A stretch of 64,000 nucleotides of DNA from Ampullaceana balthica (taxonomy: Eukaryota; Mollusca; Gastropoda; Lymnaeidae). Shown piece after piece: positions 47,935 to 57,953 of the stretch (position 1 is its first letter; each line of letters begins with the position of its first letter). Made by a program: the position numbers and the translations under genes. A model generated the notes under the pieces. It saw nothing but the letters and a program-made list of their open reading frames with translations, did no database searches and was not told the DNA's origin. The stretch covers positions 62,001 through 126,000 of the forward strand of contig CALYLW010000061.1 of NCBI GenBank assembly GCA_944989445.1, given 5' to 3'.

Positions 47935-48378
47935 CTGTTAAAATAATCCCTGTTAAAATAAGCGGTTAAAAACCCTGGTAAAAAACCAGGGTAAAATAAC
48001 CTCTGTTCAAAACCCCTTTTAAAATAACCCCTGTTAAAATAACTCCTGTTAAATTAACCCCTGGTAAAATAACCTCTGGTAAAATAACCTCTGGTAAAAT
48101 AACCTCTGGTAAAATAACCACTGGTAAAATAACCTCTGGTAAAACAACCCCTAATAACATAACGTCTGGTAAAATAACCTCTGGTAAAATAACCTCTGGT
48201 AAAATAACCTCTGGTAAAACAACCTCTGGTAAAATAACCTCTGGTAAAATAACCTCTGGTAAAATAAGCCCTGGTAAAATAACCCCTGGTAAAATAACCC
48301 CTGGTAAAATAACCGGTTAAAAACCCTGTTAAAATAACCCATCGTAAAATAACCTCTGGTAAAATAACCACTGCTAAA
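47935..48378. repeat. 15-bp minisatellite, about 29 copies
   Basis: The unit is AAAATAACCTCTGGT, with CCCCTGTT variants at the left. The 5-codon unit leaves three - strand frames open; they are not genes. Confidence 0.95.
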
Positions 48379-48499
48379 ACGATTTAAGAATGTAATATCC
48401 ACAAATAGAATCATGTATGTGACCGTGGCAGGTAAACAAAAATTCTCCAGTCAATTTCTTTAAAGTGGAAATTTAATTTGTGTTTATTCCGACACAACC

Positions 48500-49080
48500 T
48501 AATAATGATATTTAAATTAAAAGCCTAGAGCATTTGAATTCGAAACAGTCTGAATGAGGTCACTTCCGCTGTTTTGGTATTTCTGGGGTTCCGGGAAGGG
48601 GAGATGAGCGTTGCAGAGGGTGACAACTGAGGCGGGGAAACCAGATTTGTAAACTAGTATCCTGTATGCAAACATTTCTTGTGTGCGCCGCGCTAGATAA
48701 TTATTCCATCATTGGCTCGGCCACCACAAGAGTCCCTCCTCACCGCACTTAGCTATGCTAATGCAGACTTTATCAATAAGGTTTTTTGTATCGTGTTCTT
48801 GGAAATCATTACTGCCCGCTGTATTCCAATTACAATTTTTTATATTTTATTTCGATGGCTCCCATTTCCAAGAACGTTTCCGCTAAGAAAACCCTTGAGT
48901 TTTATGCAATTGGCTCAGAAATTACGGCTGTTAGCCCAACGAGATTTACGTGGCAGAATACGAGAAGAGATTTGCTGGGAGATGTAGATTGGTTTCAACA
49001 TCTTGATCTAATCGAATACAGGATTGTTTCCACTTTGTGTTATTGAGTGTAAGGATTAAGTCAGCTGACATTGGAGATCA
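48500..49080. other. Non-repetitive island between satellites
   Basis: Balanced composition with 'gaggtcacttccgctgt', 'tagctatgctaatgcagac' and 'ccaattacaatttttta'. Two overlapping + frames (48712-48987, 48786-49046) have no recognisable domain. It is a candidate cis-element or orphan exon and is left uncalled. Confidence 0.3.
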
Positions 49081-49084
49081 GTGG

Positions 49085-50475
49085 CCAAGGGGAGCTAATG
49101 TATCAGTGGCCAAGGAGAGCTAATGTATCAGTGACCATGGGGTACTCATGTATCAAGGGCCATGGGGAGCTAATGTATTAGTGGCCATGGGGTACTCATG
49201 CATCAGTGGCCATGGGGTGCTCATGTATCAGTGGCCATGGGGTCTCATGTATCAGTGGCCATGGGGTCTCATGTATCAGTGGCCATGGGGTCTCATGTAT
49301 CAGTGGCCATGGGGTCTCATGTATCAGTGGACATGGGGTCTCATGTATCAGTGGACATGGGGTCTCATGTATCAATGGACATGGGGTCTCATGTATCAGT
49401 GGCCATGGGGTCTCATGTATCAGTGGCAATGGGGTCTCATGTATCAGTGGACATGGGGTCTCATGTATCAGTGGCCATGGGGTCTCATGTATCAGTGGCC
49501 ATGGGGTCTCATGTATCAGTGGCAATGGGGTCTCATGTATCAGTGGACATGGGGTCTCATGTATCAGTGGACATGGGATCTCATGTATCAGTGGCCATGG
49601 GGTCTCATGTATCAGTGGACATGGGGTCTCATGTATCAATGGACATGGGGTCTCATGTATCAGTGGCCATGGGGGTCTCATGTATCAGTGGCCATGGGGT
49701 CTCATGTATCAGTGGACATGGGGTCTCATGTATCAGTGGTCATGGGGTCTCATGTATCAGTGGACATGGGGTCTCATGTATCAGTGGTCATGGGGTCTCA
49801 TGTATCAGTGGACATGGGGTCTCATGTATCAGTGGACATGGGGTCTCATGTATCAGTGGACATGGGGTCTCATGTATCAGTGGACATGGGGTCTCATGTA
49901 TCAGTGGCCATGGGGTCTCATGTATCAGTGGACATGGGGTCTCATGTATCAGTGGACATGGGGTCTCATGTATCAATGGACATGGGGTCTCATGTATCAG
50001 TGGCCATGGGGTCTCATGTATCAGTGGACATGGGGTCTCATGTATCAGTGGACATGGGGTCTCATGTATCAGTGGCAATGGGGTCTCATGTATCAGTGGC
50101 AATGGGCTCTCATGTATCAGTGGCCATGGGGTCTCATGTATCAGTGGCAATGGGGTCTCATGTATCAGTGGCCATGGGGTCTCATGTATCAGTGGCCATG
50201 GGGTCTCATGTATCAGTGGCCATGGGGTCTCATGAATCAGTGGTCATGGGGTGTCATGTATCAGTGGCCATGGGGTCTCATGTATCAGTGGTCATGGGGT
50301 CTCATGTATCAGTGGCCATGGGGTCTCATGAATCAGTGGTCATGGGGTGCTCATTTATCAGTGGCCATGGGGTCTCATGTATCAGTGGTCATGGGGTTTC
50401 ATGTATCAGTGGCCATGGGGTCTCATTTATCAGTGGCCATGGGATCTCATGGTATCAGTGGCCATGCGGTACTCG
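49085..50475. repeat. 24-bp satellite, about 57 copies
   Basis: The unit is ATGGGGTCTCATGTATCAGT followed by GGCC; GGAC, GGTC and GGCA alternatives mark sub-lineages. At eight codons per unit, frames of 345-458 codons remain open on the + strand; one extra G near 49675 shifts the reading from one repetitive peptide to another. No start context, splice site or composition supports translation. Confidence 0.97.
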
Positions 50476-50654
50476 TGGCGGAGGTTTGTTAAAAGATAAA
50501 AATAAAATTTTATCTTTTAAATAGAACTTTTTTGCTGAACATATTTTCAAACTTAGTACTCGCATAGATAGATCACCGGAGAAAAAAAAACAATAGAAAG
50601 CCTTTCCTAAGAAAACAATATCTAAGATATAAAGAATTAAAGTACAAGTAAAAA

Positions 50655-50745
50655 AATATTATATTATCTTATCACATCAGACGCTCCTTCTATACAGAAG
50701 ATTATTGCGTCCACCTCTTACCTATGAAAGACTCTGACTGCCAAA
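50655..50745 (-). mobile_element. LINE 3' tail (reverse)
   Basis: 'tatcttatcacatcagacgc', 'tccttctatacagaagatta' and 'ttgcgtcc' are the reverse of the family tail. No coding part remains. Confidence 0.8.
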
Positions 50746-50848
50746 TATCTTCTATGAAGAAAATTAAATCTAAATCTAAATAGAGATTTTTGCGTTATTT
50801 TAATTACATAATGTCACATTAAAAAAAAATTGAGCTCTAATCTTTTGT

Positions 50849-51332
50849 TTTTTTAAATCCTTTATATTAACTCGTGGTGTCTGCGGCCGACCGACCTTGT
50901 CGCCAAAACTTTTGATCGATTTTTAACCCACTTGCTCGCAAGATAGCGAGCTGAAATTTTGCAGGCTGTTTCGTACCGATGATAAAAACAATGTATCAAA
51001 ATTTCAGATCGATCGCATGTACCGTAATTAAATTATTGATTTTTTAGATTATTTTATTTATTCCTATGTATCATGCTATTTTTTGAGATAGAGCGTCGCG
51101 GTGCGTATTATATTGAACAACCTTTCTGTCGCGCAATAAGGTGCGTATTTTATTGACAGCTCTTTTTATAAACATATTCCTGTTCGGTGCGCATTATATT
51201 AAACATGTTTTACGACACAACTGCAATTTTGTATTTCTGGATGGTCTGGCGCTGCGTATTATAATGAACATTCTTTTAATTACTTCTCGTACATAAAGGA
51301 TTTATAGTAAAAAACTTGGTTTTTTACGGGTT
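50849..51332 (+). mobile_element. Box element, subfamily B, copy 4 (full-length)
   Basis: The best-preserved copy. Left: TTTTAAATCCTTTATATTAA. Then 'ctgcggccgaccgaccttgt', 'agcgagctgaaattttgcag', GATCGATCGCATGTACCGTA. Then four boxes: 'gcggtgcgtattatattgaa', 'ggtgcgtattttattgacag', 'ggtgcgcattatattaaaca', 'gctgcgtattataatgaaca'. Then 'cataaaggatttatagt' and a terminal hairpin GTAAAAAAC/TTG/GTTTTTTAC followed by GGG. No protein is encoded. Mobilisation would need a partner element, not seen here. Confidence 0.9.
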
Positions 51333-51477
51333 TTTCTTATTTAAAGTGACTTTTCGATACTTGAAACGCTCAGCCAAATGGCTCCGCAGGTAAAGAAAAG
51401 GCAGATAACTCCCAATTGTATTAATGGCTTGGAATTCCCAAATTAAATATTTATATATTAAATCTAGTAACATCTAA

Positions 51478-51598
51478 AACTTCTGGTAACATGTAAAACT
51501 TCTAGTTAAATTTAAAACTTCTGGTAACATGTAAAACTTCTAGTAAAATGTAAAACTTCTGGTAACATGTAAAACTTTTAGTAACATGTAAAAGATCT
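51478..51598. repeat. 19-bp tandem repeat, about 6-7 copies
   Basis: The unit is approximately GTAACATGTAAAACTTCTG. Confidence 0.88.
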
Positions 51599-51712
51599 TC
51601 CACAGCTATGATAGGGAACTTCTGCTCCCCAACTCCCTGGCTTTAGACGCCCCGGGTACACACCGCATGGTAGAATACCTCTCTTTTATTCTGACATGTA
51701 CTTGGCTGGGAC

Positions 51713-51975
51713 ATTGTGTTTTCCCTGGCAGACCGTGACGCATTTGTATTGGGCACTGGGATATTGTGTTTTCCCTGGCAGACCGTGACGCATTTGTATC
51801 GGGCACTGGGATATTGTGTTTTCCCTGGCAGACCGTGACGGATTTGTATTGGGCACTGGGATATTGTGTTTTCCCTGGCAGACCGTCACGCATATGTATT
51901 GGGCACCGGGATATTGTGTTTTCTCTAGCAGCCTGTGACGTATTTTGTATTGGGATATTGTGTTTTCCCTGTACT
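51713..51975. repeat. 50-bp satellite, about 5 copies
   Basis: The unit contains 'ttccctggcagaccgtgacg', 'catttgtattgggcactggg' and 'atattgtgtt'. Period 50 between TTCCCTGGCA starts. Frames on both strands are by-products. Confidence 0.93.
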
Positions 51976-53323
51976 GTCCGTTCAGGTCACGTGCTACATC
52001 TGAGGCCCCTACGTCAATGCTATTATGCCATTAAAGGAGTGTCAGTCAAAGAATTCAAATGAAAAGGAAACGATTTATCAATATCGGTTGTCGGAAATCA
52101 CAATTTTCGTTCACAAAAGTTGCAAGTCTAATCCCTTTTTGAATAAAATTATTACACAATTTGAAAAAAAAATTCATTCTTTACATCTGAAACAAATGGT
52201 TGTTCAATTTTTACAGTGATCTCATTAAATTGACTTCCCGGAATTTAAGTTCAGGAAATTGCGAGATTTCAAACCGGATACTCAATGTCAAGAGCTAATT
52301 TAAATAATGAACAAAGGGAACGAATAGGGCTTTAATTTCGAAACTTAAAACTTCGGCCACGTATTATTTCCCCTGTTATATTTTTGATAAGATAAATAAA
52401 TTAGGCTTATATATTCTTGCCTTTATGTTTTAAATTAAAAAAAAAGGTTAAACGCAAACAAAATATCAGTCTTTACAAGGCAGTTGCTTCATTTTTTCTG
52501 TATTAAAATCATCCTTTTTTTGGAAATGAGAAATCTGAAATCATGGTGTTGATCCAAGATAAACAAGTTAATGTTTACGAAGCTGAACGCTGCGGCTAAC
52601 GAAAAATTCCTTTCCATTGAAATGTTACATCACCAAAAAAAAATATCAATGGTTTAACATTTACATTCTGTTGGTTATCAGAAATATTTTAGTATAATAT
52701 TCCAGATTAAACGACGATGGAATGATTGCTCTACAGAGAGGTAATAAGATGAACATTTCATTTTAAAAACATGTTTCAGTAAATTTAAAAAAAAAGAGTT
52801 AATATAACAGGGATTATATTTATTAGCCGACAACATAATAAAAAATAACATGATTATTTTTGTATTCAGCAACTGTCAGTTTATTGTAAAAACTTAACAT
52901 CTTTTGTTTCATAATACATTTAAATGATATTTCCTGATTTAAAATATGTACTGTATATATCGAAATAATTCCTTGTAAAAATGTTTTTAGCCATTAGTGT
53001 ATTCTACATAATTCATGTTTTAACATTTCTACGGCCAGCGTTTTCGAGTTTTGACTTTTTTTTTGTTTTTTTTGCCAATGCAAGGGAGATAACACATAGT
53101 TTATTTGCTAATAAGGAGGAAGCCTTTGTTTGACAAGAGTGTAAGCCCCTGGATTCTTGTAATCCGGGCAACAGTCCACGTACTGCGGGGCGCACCAGGT
53201 GCACAGAGACGGCACACAGCAGTTCTGGATGTCTTTGTTGGGGAGGCGGTCATCAACGGTTCTCAACCTGGGCAGTGGAGGACAGAGTGTTGTTCGAAAC
53301 ATTACGTTTTAGTGTGTGGCCAT
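51976..53323. other. Intergenic, nothing firmly recognised
   Basis: AT-rich to about 53040. A short hAT-like motif ('acggttctcaacctgggcag') occurs near 53256 without a partner. No gene is supported. Confidence 0.4.
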
Positions 53324-53425
53324 AGATTTAATAAGAATGTAGGACTAAACACAAACCATAGATAAGCGTAGGACGCAATAAATCTTCTGTATAGAAGGAG
53401 CGTCTGAAACAGATAAGATTTGATC
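53324..53425 (+). mobile_element. LINE 3' tail (forward)
   Basis: 'aatgtaggactaaacacaaa', 'gcgtaggacgcaataaatct' and 'agaaggagcgtctgaaacag' then AGATAAGAT. It faces the reverse-strand LINE copy that starts 100 bases later, so two LINE tails meet tail-to-tail. Confidence 0.85.
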
Positions 53426-53526
53426 CAGAAAATTATTCAAACTCCTACACCTCCCCAACCCTGTAAGACTTTTTGTTTAAAAAATCTAAAGAAACACGGC
53501 TGACCGCATATATTCATATACATGTA

Positions 53527-54262
53527 TCTTATCTTATCTGTTTACAGACGCTCCTTATATACAGAAGATTATTGCGTCCTACGCTTATCTGTGGTTTGTG
53601 TTTAGTCCTGCATTTTTATTAGAGATTTAAATGTTGATAAAGTGTTTGTTTTCCTGGTTTCTTCAGGCAACCCATGCCACGCCCGAATTCCGGAAGGGAA
53701 GAAGGAAAACTTGTATGTGTTTGTTCTTGCATACGGAATAAGAAAGGTGTTTTTATCCTTATGTCTATCTGAGGGTTGTATTAAGTTATCTTTGTGTCGC
53801 ATTTCTAAATTAGAATTAATTGCTTTATGTATGATTACTACTTTGCTCTTGATTCTTCTATCCTCTAGTGTTTCAAGGTTTAATGATTTATCTAATGGTG
53901 TTATTCTTGTCAGTTTTGAATATTCTCCAGTTATGAATCTGGCAGCTCTTTTTTTTGAATTTGTTCTAGTTTATCAATGCTTTCTTTGGTGGATGGGTCC
54001 CATACAGAAGATGCATATTCTAATACAGGTCTCACCAAAGTGAGGTAGCATTTTAGTTTTATATCTCTATTACATTTGTTTAAGTTTCTTTTTATAAAGC
54101 CTAAGGTCTTGTTTGATTTTTTAATAATCTTGATTGACATGGAGATTCCATGATAGTTTCTCATTTATTAAGACTTCTAAGTATTTTGCATCTTTAGTTT
54201 GGGTCAGTTCTTTTCCATGAATGTAATATTTTGAATTTATTTGTTTCTTTTTCTTTGTTACT
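53527..54262 (-). mobile_element. LINE 3' fragment (reverse), RT C-terminus
   Basis: - strand coding remains in order: 'SKYYIHGKELTQTKDAKYLE' thumb-type segment (about 54240-54150), the frame 54164-53931 with 'SNKTLGFIKRNLNKCNRDIK' and 'LVRPVLEYASSVWDPSTKES', then the frame 53802-53602 with 'FPSGIRAWHGLPEETRK' and 'NTLSTFKSLIK'. It ends in the family tail with TAAGATAAGAT at 53527. Type: non-LTR retrotransposon of the Jockey/CR1-like grouping (from motif style). Strongly 5'-truncated and frameshifted near 53930. Confidence 0.9.
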
Positions 54263-54524
54263 CTTAACATGGAAAAGCTCAGCTATTTTTAAAAGCACTA
54301 GTGATTTGTTAAAATTTTTGGACTCATATTGATGATTGCAAGGTTAGAATAATGTCTAATAAATATGAAATCAACTAGAAAAATAAATAATGGATAAATA
54401 AAATCAGTCATTTGACGCATAAATTCTGTTTTGTAAATTTTTGTAATGTTTGATTCCGCAACATGTGTGTCAATAAAATTATAGTCTGAGGCATTTTATT
54501 AACATAACATTCATGTCATAGTTT

Positions 54525-54865
54525 GAATGTCTGTAACCTGAAAGTCTGTAACATGAATGTCTGTAACATGAATGTCTGTAACATGAATGTCTGTAACATG
54601 AATGTCTGTAACATGAATGTCTGTAACATGAATGTCTGTAACATGAATGTCTGAAACATGAATGTCTGTAAACTGAATGTCTGTAACCTGAATGTCTGCA
54701 ACATGAATGTCTGTAACATGAATGTCTGTAACATGAATGTCTGCAACATGAATGTCTGTAATATGAATGTCTGTAACATGAATGTCTGTAACAGGAATAT
54801 CTGTAACCTGAATGTTTGCAACATGAATGTCTGTAACATGAATGTCTGTAACATGAATGCGTGCA
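54525..54865. repeat. 15-bp minisatellite, about 23 copies
   Basis: The unit is ATGAATGTCTGTAAC, with CCTGAATG and CTGCAAC variants. Five-codon units leave frames open on both strands (54516-54876). Confidence 0.95.
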
Positions 54866-55414
54866 TCATAAATTAAGGTAACATGATAGACGCATGCATT
54901 TTAGCCACATTGACTTTGTCTTACAAATAGCGGCTTACCATTCCTGGAAAGAAAATGTGCTCTTCTTAGGTTTAGGCGACTGTACGGGAAAACATGTTGG
55001 TTTTGATTCCTGAGCAAAGTACGGAGCCCTGGAATAAATTTGTATGTAGTTATAACATGGGGAAACAGAGAAACTACTGGTGAGATTGTTACAGTGGACC
55101 AAGAACATGTTAAAAAAATGAACAGAACCTAGATATGTTCAAAGGGAGGCAACAAATTAGTGTAAATAAAACGACAATTATGGATATAAATGTTTTGGCA
55201 AATGTCTTCACTAAAAAAAAATATGTATTTACTTAATCTATTTTAATTTGTCCATTACCTGACAAGGACTGAAAGCGAGTTTAAAAAATTGTAATTTAAC
55301 AGCTAACACTGGACATTGACACTACAACTTTGTAACATTCTGCATTTTGTTCATTAAATTGACAGTCAATGTTGCAAAATATACCTTTACTTATGTATAT
55401 ACTGCTCTTCGTGT
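54866..55414. other. AT-rich intergenic, nothing recognised
   Basis: No exon, RNA gene or repeat is apparent. Confidence 0.4.
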
Positions 55415-55934
55415 GACCATGCGAGACACCACGCAAGTATATGCTAACGAGCATGACGAATGACCCTCGCTGGGGTCGACCAATGTTTCGAGACCAACAA
55501 TGGTCCTTGCATTCACTTGCATTGTTCCTTCACAGAATAACGTGAGATTCGTAGTGTACTGGTTATCACGTCCGCCTTATACGGGGAAGGTCCTGGGTTC
55601 AAGCTCCAGGGAAAACATTTATTTTCTAAATTTTAAAAACGTGACTTTGTGCCCGTTCTTTCCCCCCCTTTTTTGCGAACATGGCTGACTCTCGCTAGGG
55701 TCGGCCAATCACAGTTTATGGTTGGCAAGCTAAGGTGGTGAAGGGTGGTTGGCAGGTAGATAACCGCAGTGCGAATGTCTCGTGATCAAAAATGCGTCGT
55801 GGTTCAACCCACCGACGTTCACTCATGTTGTTTTGATTTCTTCGTGCTTTAGTTTGTGTCATTTTCTTTTCCCCCTATCTTTGTAGCATCCATGAACAAG
55901 TGTGCGGCGTATGCTACGCCGCGGGGCGTATCTA
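55415..55934 (+). mobile_element. tRNA-bearing composite repeat, copy 2
   Basis: Arrangement as at 3850-4375: 'cgagcatgacgaatgaccct', a tRNA-Val-like module, a second 'gctgactctcgctagggtcg' block, 'ccaatcacagtttatggttg', then a tail. The 3' end has a strong hairpin (GCGGCGTATGCTACGCCGC), 'gggcgtat', then CTAG followed by T, as expected for a Helitron 3' terminus. No protein is encoded. Confidence 0.75.
55545..55617 (+). pseudogene. tRNA-Val-like sequence in composite repeat
   Basis: A box TAGTGTACTGG and B box GGTTCAAGCT are retained. The anticodon-loop region reads CTTATAC, so the anticodon has changed to TAT, and an extra base sits in the T-loop. Acceptor-stem outer pairs fail. It is a diverged relative of the module at 3980-4052. 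Confidence 0.72.
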
Positions 55935-56054
55935 GTCGTATATAATGTGCTTGTACGTGGGTACAGCAGTTAATACAATAACATTTCTGTTTAAATTTTT
56001 AGATATATAGTTGAAAAAATATTGATGGGCAGTTGATGGTGGAGATGATTGCCG

Positions 56055-56281
56055 CCTTTGTTTATGAACATGAGATACTTGTGGCTAAACTTAACATTTC
56101 CATTTGTTTATGAACATAAGATAATTGTCTCTAATCTTTACATTACCATCTTTTTATGAACATAAGATAATTGTTGCTAAACTTTATATTTCTATTTGTT
56201 TATGAACATAAGATAATTGTCTCTAATCTTTACATTACCATCTTTTTTATGAACATAAGATAATTGTCTCTAATCTTGATA
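56055..56281. repeat. 46-bp tandem repeat, about 5 copies
   Basis: TTTATGAACATAAGATAATT recurs at 46-base intervals (56061, 56107, 56153, 56199), followed by 'gtctctaatctttacatta'. It directly abuts the last codon of the - strand exon at 56282. Confidence 0.9.
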
Positions 56282-57286
56282 TTACCCTGTTGGCCTCGTG
56301 CTGTCCGGAAGACTCTTGTTTCTCGGCCGGATCAAACTTCTTGGGTCGACATCAATCGGTGGGCAGTAGCCCCAGCCATTGCCCCTCTTCCGAAGTGGTC
56401 GGGGAGGATGGTCAGGGCAGCATCCGCTGTTACTTCCGGCCCCCGCACACACGTCACACTTCAGAGGCACGCCCCCAAACTCCCGCAAGCAGTTCTCACA
56501 TCCGTGGCTCATCATGGTCACCGGGGTGGGTGCTGGTGGTCTCAGGAATGGTGAGCTTGATGGCTGGTAGTCTTGACCGTTACTCTCCCAAGGGTATCCG
56601 TTCCTTGATTGAGAGTTGCCGTTCCACTTTTCGTGCTGACTGTCGTACGGGGGGCGCCCCCCGTGTTGCTGGTCTTGAATGTATTGCTGATCTTCTGCGT
56701 AATAATCAGTCCACCTGTAAAACAATCATGTTCTATTTTACATATAGACATATTGTATTACCCATACAAGCATGTTGCATATTACATATAATTGTATAAA
56801 ACATAACCATGTTCTATTTTACGTATTTTGATATTTTATTAATATTGGAATACTTAAAACCATCTTGTATTTTACATATAACCATACTGTATTTCACATA
56901 TATTTTTGTTGTTTTAACATATATCCATATAGCATTCCAGATACAACAATGTCGTAATTTACATATATCGATATTATATCACACAAATGGCCATGTTGTA
57001 TTTTACATATCTCCATATTGTATTAAACATTTATCCATGTCGTATTATAAAAAACGAGATTACAGTCTTTCATTTTAATGAATCAATACTTTTTATCATG
57101 CTGTCAAGATAACAGAAAAAAAGTTAAATACTGTAAAGAGTTTAAAAAAAAACCCACCGCACTACACTACTCACTTGTAGTCGTGTATGTTAAGAGGGAT
57201 GTCTTCACAATGTCCGCAGTGCTCGTCCTTGCCCGGGACTACCTTCTGGAAGCGAAACTGGTCTCCCTTGGGTATAGGATAGATTC
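56282..57286 (-). CDS. Unrecognised Cys-rich protein, two 3' exons
   Basis: Exons on the - strand: 57286-57175 (112 nt; acceptor 'cctgctccctcctgcag', donor CTACAA/GTGAGT) and 56714-56282 (acceptor 'gattgttttacag', stop TAA at 56284-56282). The phases agree (AA+G = Lys), giving 'GDQFRFQKVVPGKDEHCGHC' ... 'IHDYKWTDYYAEDQQ' and about 180 visible residues. Seen: CxxC pairs HCGHC and CENC..CDVC..CC, Gln/Asp/Pro/Ser-rich linkers, and GC-rich coding sequence unlike the flanks. I do not recognise the family; Cys pairs suggest metal binding or disulphides, undecided. Upstream exons are needed because the first exon begins mid-codon. The last exon could instead splice out at GG/GTAATA next to the stop. 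Confidence 0.55.
56733..57040. repeat. Degenerate ~32-bp tandem repeat, about 9 copies
   Basis: 'ccatgttctattttacatat' and variants ('ccatattgtatt', 'catgtcgtatta') recur within the intron between the two - strand exons. Copies are much diverged. Confidence 0.75.
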
Positions 57287-57673
57287 CTGCAGGAGGGAGC
57301 AGGTGAGCCATTCGTTAGGGTTACTAGCAAACGTGCACGTTCCCGAATGTCTGAGAGATGAAGGATGCGGGAGGTAACTAACTGCATGGGCGGCAATTAG
57401 TTTCAGGGGCATGGATCGCCTTCTGGGGTGTTGGTGTTATCTTGCCATGACTACAAGTATCAGCGTTTGCCTTTCCGTCTGTAGAACAAACAGACAGTGG
57501 CGAGTTACGGCGAATTATCGAGTCAGCCTTGTGGAGCAGTAAACATTTGTTTAGAAATTTGCGCAGGACGAGACCAGTATTTGGAGATGCACCGATCCTG
57601 TGATGTTTGTGAAATCCTTCATGTCGGGTGATACTGGGATAAACAAACAATCAAGCAGACTTTAAAACTGTTA

Positions 57674-57950
57674 GGGGCCGTCCATAAAGTACGTCACGCT
57701 CCAGATGGGGGGGGAGGGGGTGTAAGAAAGTGTGACAGTTTGTGACAGGGGGAGGGGGGTCCAGCCATGTGTGACGTCACGATGTTTTATAGTAAATTTT
57801 TTAATTATTTTGTTAATAAAAAACTAAATTTTTGTTCGAAAGTGTGACGTAATTGAGGGGGGGGGGTTTCCTAGATATGTGACAGTTTGTGACGGGGGGG
57901 GGGTGTTAAAAATGTTCAAAAATAGCGTGACATACTTTATGGACAGCCCC
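57674..57950. mobile_element. 277-bp MITE with TTA duplication
   Basis: Left end GGGGCCGTCCATAAAGTACG and, inward from the right, GGGGCTGTCCATAAAGTATG: about 25-bp terminal inverted repeats with few mismatches ('tcacgct' continues on both). TTA flanks both sides (57671-57673, 57951-57953), the 3-bp duplication typical of PIF/Harbinger-like elements. Internally it has 'gtgacagtttgtgac' repeats and G-runs. It has no coding capacity. Confidence 0.88.
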
Positions 57951-57953
57951 TTA

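Noticed and set aside
48712..49046. Two overlapping 86-91 residue plus-strand frames
   Set aside because: No family resemblance and mutually overlapping; the interval looks more like non-coding conserved-type DNA.
49148..50524. Open frame of 458 codons, plus companions of 428 and 345 codons
   Set aside because: All are readings of one 24-bp satellite in different frames; an open frame follows from a unit that is a multiple of three without stops.
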